From assembly GCF_010731575.1 (NCBI RefSeq), contig NZ_AP022617.1:3038001-3102000 (forward strand): a stretch of DNA of 64,000 nucleotides, given 5' to 3'. The position numbers and the translations under genes are program-made. A model generated the notes under the pieces. It saw only the letters and a program-made list of their open reading frames with translations. It was not told the origin of the DNA and did no database searches. Within the stretch, counting starts at the first letter, position 1. Every line of letters starts with the position of its first letter. The stretch comes from Mycolicibacterium monacense. Lineage in GTDB: Bacteria; Actinomycetota; Actinomycetes; Mycobacteriales; Mycobacteriaceae. This document shows positions 58,914 to 64,000 of the stretch, piece after piece.

Positions 58914-59710
58914 CAGCGGTGGGCTCCGCGGCCGAGGTTCTCGATTGGGGTGCGCGCCGACCCGGTCAGGACGACGTCCCATCGGTAGCCGGTAGCCCAT
59001 TCGTGGGTGCTGAGTTCGTGATCGTAGCTGGCCACCAGCCGGCTGCGCGCCTTCTGATCCGGGATCGCCTGGAAGATCGGATCAAGGCAGAGGAGCGGGT
59101 CACCCGGGAAGTACATCTGGGTGACCATTCGCTGCGTGAATTCCGTGCCGAAGAGCGAGAAGTGGATGTGTGCGGGCCGCCACGCGTTGCGGTGGTTCTT
59201 CCACGGATACGGCCCCGGCTTGATCGTGGTGAACCGGTAGATGCCGTCCTCGTCGGTCAAACAGCGGCCGGCGCCGGTGAAGTTGGGGTCGATTGGGGAC
59301 GGGTGCTGATCCCCCTTGTGGATGTAACGTCCGCCGGCGTTGGCCTGCCAAATCTCGACGAGCTGGCGCCGCACCGGCCGCCCTGCGCCGTCGACGACCC
59401 TGCCGGTCACCACCAGTCGTTCACCGATGGGTTCACCCGAGTGCTGGACGGTGAGGTCGGCCTCCAGCGGGTGAACGTCGCGTTCGGAGAAGCACGGCGT
59501 CCATAGCTCGACCCCTTCCGGGTCGGCGTGGTGAAGGTCCTTTGTCGGATGCCGTAGCAGGCTGCTCCGGTAAGGCGGATAACTCAGGCGCGGCTGCGTC
59601 TCCTCGACCCCTGCACGCTGGTAGGCGGACTCGATCGCACCGATCTCCGCGCTGATCTCCGACTGGCTCGCTACGGCGCCGTCGGGATTGCTGTCGATCG
59701 ACGTTGTCAC
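58913..59710 (-). CDS. pcaH: Protocatechuate 3,4-dioxygenase beta subunit
   Basis: A 265-residue beta chain carrying the Fe(III) site: Tyr in GGRYIHKGDQHPSP, Tyr in KPGPYPWKNHRNAWR and two His in WRPAHIHFSLFG. GRPVRRQLVEIWQANAGG and AGRCLTDEDGIYRFTTIKPG are family hallmarks. It cleaves protocatechuate between the hydroxyls. GTG chosen as the first in-frame start after the divergent promoter. First gene of the pcaH-G-B-L-I-J operon, divergent from the IclR gene at 59783. Confidence 0.93.
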   Translation of the reverse strand: MTTSIDSNPDGAVASQSEISAEIGAIESAYQRAGVEETQPRLSYPPYRSSLLRHPTKDLHHADPEGVELWTPCFSERDVHPLEADLTVQHSGEPIGERLVVTGRVVDGAGRPVRRQLVEIWQANAGGRYIHKGDQHPSPIDPNFTGAGRCLTDEDGIYRFTTIKPGPYPWKNHRNAWRPAHIHFSLFGTEFTQRMVTQMYFPGDPLLCLDPIFQAIPDQKARSRLVASYDHELSTHEWATGYRWDVVLTGSARTPIENLGRGAHR

Positions 59711-59754
59711 GGCGCCTACGGTACCGACGACGTTGAGATTGGCGAACGGTAGAA

Positions 59755-59769
59755 TTCCACTGAGCGGAA
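59755..59769. promoter_or_regulatory. Near-perfect 15-bp palindrome, likely IclR operator
   Basis: TTCCACTGAGCGGAA is palindromic except at one base pair. It lies in the 72-bp gap between pcaH and the IclR regulator gene, 14 bp before the regulator's start, the right place to control both directions. Confidence 0.6.
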
Positions 59770-59782
59770 AGGCCATCCATAA

Positions 59783-60532
59783 TTGGCAGGGAACACTTCG
59801 ACGCCGGGAACCACTGTCACCTCGCGTTTGCTGAACATTCTCGGCGCCTTCGACGAGCGGCATAACAGCCTGACGCTGTCCGAGTTGGCCCGCCGGGCCG
59901 GACTGCCGATTGCCACCACACACCGCCTTGCGGCCGAGTTGGTCGCCGGCTCGGCATTGCAGCGCCGCGCCGACGGTCAGTACGTGGTGGGCAGGCTGGT
60001 CTGGAACGCGGGATTGCTGGCGCCGGTGGAAGGCCAATTGCGCCAGGTGGCTGAACCGTTCTTGTATGACGTATACGCGGCGACCCTTGCCACCGTGCAC
60101 CTGGCCGTGCGCGATGGCGACGAGGTGCTGTACCTGGAACGGATGATGGGCCGGACATCTGTCCCGATTGTCAGCGCCGTCGGCAGCAGGCTGCCGATGC
60201 ACTGCACCGGCGTTGGCAAGGTGCTGCTGGCCCACGCGCCGGAGGACGTTAAAGACCGAGTGTTCGCCACCTTGACTCGCATCACGCCGTACACCATCGT
60301 GTCGCCGACCGTGCTGTCTTCGCAGATGCAGCGCATCCATCGTGAAGGAGTGGCCACCACGAGCGAGGAGATGTCGCTGGGTGCATGTTCGCTGGCGGTG
60401 CCGGTCATCCGCCAGACCGACGACGCCGTAGTCGCCGCGATCGCCGTGGTGGTACCGACGCTGAAGCGCGATCGTCAGCGGCTTCTCGGCGCCCTGCAGG
60501 TCGCCGCGCGCGGCATTGGGCGACTGCTATGA
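59783..60532 (+). CDS. pcaR: IclR-family regulator of the pca operon
   Basis: A 249-residue IclR protein. N-terminal winged HTH: RLLNILGAFDERHNSLTLSE then LARRAGLPIATTHRLAAELV. The effector domain contains HLAVRDGDEVLYLERMMG, GSRLPMHCTGVGKVLLAH and EGVATTSEEMSLGACSLAVP, the usual small-aromatic pocket. It would respond to protocatechuate or beta-ketoadipate and control the divergent operon. The start is a TTG at 59783; no ATG or GTG with a good site precedes the HTH. The name follows function by context. Confidence 0.85.
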   Translation: MAGNTSTPGTTVTSRLLNILGAFDERHNSLTLSELARRAGLPIATTHRLAAELVAGSALQRRADGQYVVGRLVWNAGLLAPVEGQLRQVAEPFLYDVYAATLATVHLAVRDGDEVLYLERMMGRTSVPIVSAVGSRLPMHCTGVGKVLLAHAPEDVKDRVFATLTRITPYTIVSPTVLSSQMQRIHREGVATTSEEMSLGACSLAVPVIRQTDDAVVAAIAVVVPTLKRDRQRLLGALQVAARGIGRLL

Positions 60533-60806
60533 CCCGTCAGGCGCCGTCGTAGCCGTCGCTCTGTGGGACAGAATCTCTCGAACGGGCAAGCTTTGGCGGC
60601 GGCCGCAACCTAGGTCGAAGTGCCACACGTTAGGCGCGAACCGGAGTCCGCGCAGCGCTTACTGGATAGACGCCAACGAGTCTCCCCGCCAATGATTTGC
60701 AGGAAGCTGGCGCACTCCGCAGCTTCGGATATTCAGCGAGGGAGGCGGTTCCGCCCAACCTCAAACCCTCAACAGCCAAACTATCGCTGAAGGAATTGCA
60801 AAGAAC

Positions 60807-61784
60807 ATGACCACCACGACACCGCTGGGATCCGACGCCAGGGCGTGGGCCGCCGAGAACCTTCGAGGCTTCTATATGTGTCCTGTCACGCCCCTTACCG
60901 ACGAGTTCGAGCTGGACGAAGAGGGTCTGCGGCAGAATATCGACGCGTTTGTGGAGATGGGGTGCACCGGCCTCGTTGTCGGCGGGTTTTTCGCCGAGGG
61001 ATGGAACATGACGCTGGCCGAATGGCAGCGTTACCACGAGGTAGTCGCCGGTGCCACCGCCGGCCGCCTGCCCTTGTTCACGATCATTCTGGACCATTCG
61101 GCGTACCAGGCGATCGAAAAAATGCGGTTCGTGGAGTCCCTGGGCTTCACCGGCGCCGAGATCATGAACCCATCGGTGCAGCTCAAGACCGACGACGACG
61201 TGGTCGACTACTTCGACTTCGTGGCGCCCGCCACCGGGCTGGCGCTTGTGCTCTACCGGACGCCGGTATCCGGTTTCGTGTATAGCCACGACGCCGTCGC
61301 TCGGATCGCCGAGCACGCCAACGTCGTTGGGATCAAGAATGGCACTTTGAGTTGGACCGACAGCATCGCCTTACGCCACCGCTTCGGGGACCATCTTGTG
61401 ATCAGCGAGCCGAATGAGCGCTATTGGGCTCATGATGCTGCGCTCTTCGGGGGTCGGGTGCTTTACGGGGAGCTCTCCCTGATCCTCTACGGGAAACGGC
61501 GGCAGGAACTGCACCAATACACCGACCTTGCGTTTGCTGGTGAACTCGCGGGGGCGCTACCTGTGTCGGCGAAGGTGGACGCAATTCGCCAGGTGTACGA
61601 AGAGGTGCTCATCGGCCGCATCGCGGCAACGGGTTCCTACGTCGCGGCCATGCCCTATCTGAAGGCGTGGTTCGAACTGTTGGGGCTGCGTGCCGGCCCG
61701 GTGCGACCGCCCGTCAAGGCCCGGCTGTCTGCTCCGGAGCGGGAAGTCCTGCAGGAGAAACTGACGGCCGCCGAGGCCATTTGA
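60807..61784 (+). CDS. DapA-family aldolase/lyase
   Basis: A 325-residue dihydrodipicolinate-synthase-like TIM barrel. The Schiff-base Lys is K177 in ANVVGIKNGTLSW and the partner Tyr is Y150 in LALVLYRTP (usual YNxP). GCTGLVVGGFFAEGWNMTLA takes the place of the GTTGE loop. This pattern, lacking the diaminopimelate-type residues, is seen in sugar-acid or aromatic aldolases. It would cleave or make a pyruvate adduct; the pca neighbourhood suggests aromatic-ring products. A GAAGGA site precedes the ATG. The 274-bp gap to the regulator has no gene. Stop overlaps the next start (TGATG). Confidence 0.82.
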   Translation: MTTTTPLGSDARAWAAENLRGFYMCPVTPLTDEFELDEEGLRQNIDAFVEMGCTGLVVGGFFAEGWNMTLAEWQRYHEVVAGATAGRLPLFTIILDHSAYQAIEKMRFVESLGFTGAEIMNPSVQLKTDDDVVDYFDFVAPATGLALVLYRTPVSGFVYSHDAVARIAEHANVVGIKNGTLSWTDSIALRHRFGDHLVISEPNERYWAHDAALFGGRVLYGELSLILYGKRRQELHQYTDLAFAGELAGALPVSAKVDAIRQVYEEVLIGRIAATGSYVAAMPYLKAWFELLGLRAGPVRPPVKARLSAPEREVLQEKLTAAEAI

Positions 61785-62788
61785 TGCGCGTCCTGATCCT
61801 GGGCGCTGGTGGGCTCGGATCTGTCTTGGGCGGATATTTGGCGAACATTGGCGTCGATGTCACCCTGGTCGGCAGGCCGGCGCACGCCGAGGCCATCACG
61901 CGCTACGGTCTCCGAATCACGGGCCGTCGGGGCGACCTGGTGATTACTGATAACTTGACGGCGGTCGACCAGACAGCCAAAGCCACGGGGCATTTCGATT
62001 ACCTGGTGTTGGCGGTGAAGGGCAAAGATACCGCGCAGGCCCTGGCGGAGGCCGACGGGTTGCGTGATTGCGTGAGCAGCGCGTTGTCGGTGCAGAACAC
62101 CGTCGAGAAGGATGCGACGCTCGCCGGGTGGCTTGGGCCCGACAGGGTGATCGGAGCCTCCACCATCGAGGGCGGCACCTTGCTCGAACCGGGGCTCGTC
62201 AGAAATCACCTTACAGCTGAGGTGACCGCTTACTTCGGCGAACTTGACGGGACATCTAGTGCGCGCGTCGACGACTTGACGGCTGCCTTCACCAACGCCG
62301 GCCTTCCTGCAAAGGCGGTAGGCAACATCGAGCAGGTCGAGTGGGAAAAGCTCGCCCAGATCGCGTTGGCGGCCGCGTGGTCGGTCACGGCGCTGGGCGC
62401 AATCCCTGACGCCTCGGTCTTCGAGGGCATGGAGGTGCGCGAGGGAGCGATGTACTTCGTCGCGCTGGCAAAGGACCTTCTTGGGGTCTACCGGGCGAAG
62501 GGCTACGAGCCGATGAACTTCTTTGCGCCTCTCTCCCGCCTGAAGGAACTCGATGCCCTTCCGACGGCCGACGCGATCGAGTTTGTCATCGGGCAAGGCA
62601 GAGTAATGCGCGAGAAGGGAAACCTGGGACACCCCTCGATGTACGAGGATGTTCTGCGACGACGTAAGACCGAGGTCGACTTCATGCTGGCGCCTTATCT
62701 CGCCGCCGCTCAAGAACTGGGCATGGATGTACCGACGCTGCGGGTCGCCTACCAGATCATCAAGACCGTCGACCGATTCCTGGCCTAG
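61784..62788 (+). CDS. Ketopantoate reductase-like (ApbA/PanE) enzyme
   Basis: A 334-residue two-domain NADP-dependent reductase. ILGAGGLGSVLGGYLANIGV is the GxGxxG, DYLVLAVKGKDTAQALAEAD the next strand-helix, SVQNTVEKDATLAGWLGPDR the conserved NG/N loop with VQN, and VEWEKLAQIALAAAWSVTAL contains the active-site Lys. A Ser/Asp region (NLGHPSMYEDVLRRRKTEVD) completes the pattern. It may reduce a 2-oxo acid made by the DapA-like aldolase rather than ketopantoate. Coupled by TGATG. Confidence 0.83.
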   Translation: MRVLILGAGGLGSVLGGYLANIGVDVTLVGRPAHAEAITRYGLRITGRRGDLVITDNLTAVDQTAKATGHFDYLVLAVKGKDTAQALAEADGLRDCVSSALSVQNTVEKDATLAGWLGPDRVIGASTIEGGTLLEPGLVRNHLTAEVTAYFGELDGTSSARVDDLTAAFTNAGLPAKAVGNIEQVEWEKLAQIALAAAWSVTALGAIPDASVFEGMEVREGAMYFVALAKDLLGVYRAKGYEPMNFFAPLSRLKELDALPTADAIEFVIGQGRVMREKGNLGHPSMYEDVLRRRKTEVDFMLAPYLAAAQELGMDVPTLRVAYQIIKTVDRFLA

Positions 62789-62813
62789 CAATGACGCGGT
62801 TCGAAGGCGATGT

Positions 62814-63923
62814 TCAGGTAGCGCGCAAGGTGTGTTGGGGAGTGACGCCGAACTTGCGCCGATACTCCGCGCTGAAGCGGCCCAGATGACCAAAGCCCCA
62901 CTTCATCGCTACGCGGGCAACAGTCACGGCACTCTCAGACGACGCCGCCAGTTCTGCATGCGCACGGATCAGCCGGACTTCGCGCAGATACGTGAGCGGA
63001 GGAAGCCCGACGTGCCGCTTGAAGCTCTCTTGAAGAGCGCGGACACTGATACCAACCTCGCGAGCAAGATCGGTTGTCGTCCAACTCCGTTCGGGATGCT
63101 CCTCGATTAGGTCGAGAGCTGTCCTGAGTACTTTGGGCGGCGGCGCTGCGTGTTGGTCGGCGGCGAGCGCCATGGCCTGATAGTGAGGTTGGGCGAGTAG
63201 AAACCCATGTATGAGCAACTGTTCGAAATGTCGCCCGGTCATCGGATGTTGCACGATGCTCTCAGGGCGAGAGACCTCCCGATATAAGACCGATAGCAGC
63301 GCACGCCACGCACGACTGCTGTCCGCCGTCAGGTCCATGCTATGCGCGATATTCAGCGGCCTAACCGCAGGTCGTCCAAGCAAGCCCTCGAGTTCGTATT
63401 CCAGATCCGTGCGGCTGAACTTCACGCACAGCTGACCACAATCGGCGGCCCACTTGATGCCGGCAGGACGGCCTGGGAGGAAAACCGCCGCCTGCGTGGG
63501 CGTCGCTTGGGCCGTGGCTGGGCCGCACCACGAATCGGCGTGGCTGGTGAGGGGAACGTTGATGTGGTAATCATCGAGCGCAGTCGAATTGACGAGCTCG
63601 ACATCTGCACCGTACCGAAGATAGCCAACGGTCACAGCACCGATTCGTGCGGCGCTGAGCCGCGCATTCAAACGCTGGCCGCGACGGGAGTAGCGGAGAC
63701 GGTGCGGTGTGAAAATTTCCGAAGCGAGGTGCTCGGCCGCGCTCAACTGTTCGGTGCATACGGTCTCGCGTCGGCTGAAGTACGATCCTGCCATCTTCGG
63801 TCCATTCGCCATTGGTAACAACTCACTTTCTCGCTGCGGTAACCGCAGTTCGCCGACAGAATCTGTCGCTCCGTCGAACACCAACGCGGAAGGTCTGGCC
63901 TCCGACTCAGGGTCCTGCGTCAC
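62814..63923 (-). CDS. AraC-family transcriptional regulator
   Basis: A 369-residue AraC regulator of the AraC_binding_2 type. The N-terminal effector half spans about 50-240 (YLRYGADVELVNSTALDDYH, AVFLPGRPAGIKWAADCGQL). The C-terminal two-HTH unit reads WTTTDLAREVGISVRALQES then FKRHVGLPPLTYLREVRLIR and MKWGFGHLGRFSAEYRRKFG. GTG at 63923 is used; ATG at 63812 is possible. Adjacent and convergent to the DapA/ketopantoate-reductase-like pair, which it may control. 63924-64000 has no gene visible. Confidence 0.85.
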   Translation of the reverse strand: MTQDPESEARPSALVFDGATDSVGELRLPQRESELLPMANGPKMAGSYFSRRETVCTEQLSAAEHLASEIFTPHRLRYSRRGQRLNARLSAARIGAVTVGYLRYGADVELVNSTALDDYHINVPLTSHADSWCGPATAQATPTQAAVFLPGRPAGIKWAADCGQLCVKFSRTDLEYELEGLLGRPAVRPLNIAHSMDLTADSSRAWRALLSVLYREVSRPESIVQHPMTGRHFEQLLIHGFLLAQPHYQAMALAADQHAAPPPKVLRTALDLIEEHPERSWTTTDLAREVGISVRALQESFKRHVGLPPLTYLREVRLIRAHAELAASSESAVTVARVAMKWGFGHLGRFSAEYRRKFGVTPQHTLRAT

Positions 63924-64000
63924 CCGACCGCATGCTCTCGAAACATTCTAGTGGATGAAAACTCTGTTCAGCAGAGAGTGATTCTTGTAGACGCAAGTCG

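Noticed and set aside
60630..61316. 228-codon leftward frame across the DapA-like gene start
   Set aside because: Antisense to a clear DapA-family gene.

Overview
The window is high-GC actinobacterial DNA. The gene content points to a mycobacterium, most likely a fast-growing environmental Mycolicibacterium. The markers are a PE-PPE-domain secreted protein, an MbtK-type mycobactin acyltransferase under an IdeR-like iron box, a DUF732 secreted protein, Rv1354c/Rv1355c-like and Rv2525c-like proteins, F420-dependent enzymes, a mycofactocin-type dehydrogenase and many acyl-CoA dehydrogenases and TetR regulators. No complete mobile element, CRISPR array or rRNA was seen. One tRNA (Ala, GGC) is present.

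Layout: 1-8.5 kb is an acyl-CoA/beta-oxidation-like block. An acyl-CoA dehydrogenase, thiolase and SDR run left, diverging across a palindromic operator from a second acyl-CoA dehydrogenase and a mycofactocin-type SDR. A flavin monooxygenase - TetR - alpha/beta hydrolase operon and a MaoC hydratase follow. 8.5-9.7 kb holds no convincing gene. 9.7-14.4 kb is a tight three-gene unit: an unknown protein, a ThiF-nitroreductase fusion (Rv1355c/MoeY-like) and a GAF-GGDEF-EAL cyclic-di-GMP enzyme (Rv1354c/DcpA-like). 14.4-20 kb has a degenerate flavoprotein-like gene, two TetR genes, a PAS protein and an overlapping pair of acyl-CoA dehydrogenases. 20-27 kb has a small-molecule kinase, a CmpX-like membrane protein, an AraC-glyoxalase-UvrA-like operon and the PE-PPE protein. 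27-33 kb has a PaaK-like ligase, a phthiodiolone-ketoreductase-like LLM enzyme, a PPOX protein and an arylsulfatase. 33-42 kb has tRNA-Ala, an MFS pump, phosphoglucomutase, a fluoride-channel pair coupled to a triple-DUF190 protein, iron-regulated mbtK, a YbaK protein, a proteasome-like hydrolase and a P450. 42-51.6 kb has a vWA gene remnant, a Tat-exported Rv2525c-like protein, a serine hydrolase, membrane proteins, a zinc alcohol dehydrogenase, an IS1182-transposase/RpfB fusion, an Lnt homologue with Ser at the catalytic Cys position, and an SDR.

At 51.76-51.83 kb lies a displaced 3' end of ssrA (tmRNA) followed on the minus strand by a perfect 16-bp hairpin. I infer that everything to the right, and beyond the window, is a genomic island integrated in ssrA. 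It carries a DUF732 protein, a cupin, a CAP-domain protein, an aldehyde dehydrogenase remnant, a complete overlapping protocatechuate operon (pcaHGBLIJ, reading left) with a divergent IclR regulator, a DapA-family lyase, a ketopantoate-reductase-like enzyme and an AraC regulator. Together the pca genes would convert protocatechuate to beta-ketoadipyl-CoA.

Function calls rest on motif reading and remembered family features. No searches were run, and start codons are judged from overlaps and ribosome-binding sites.
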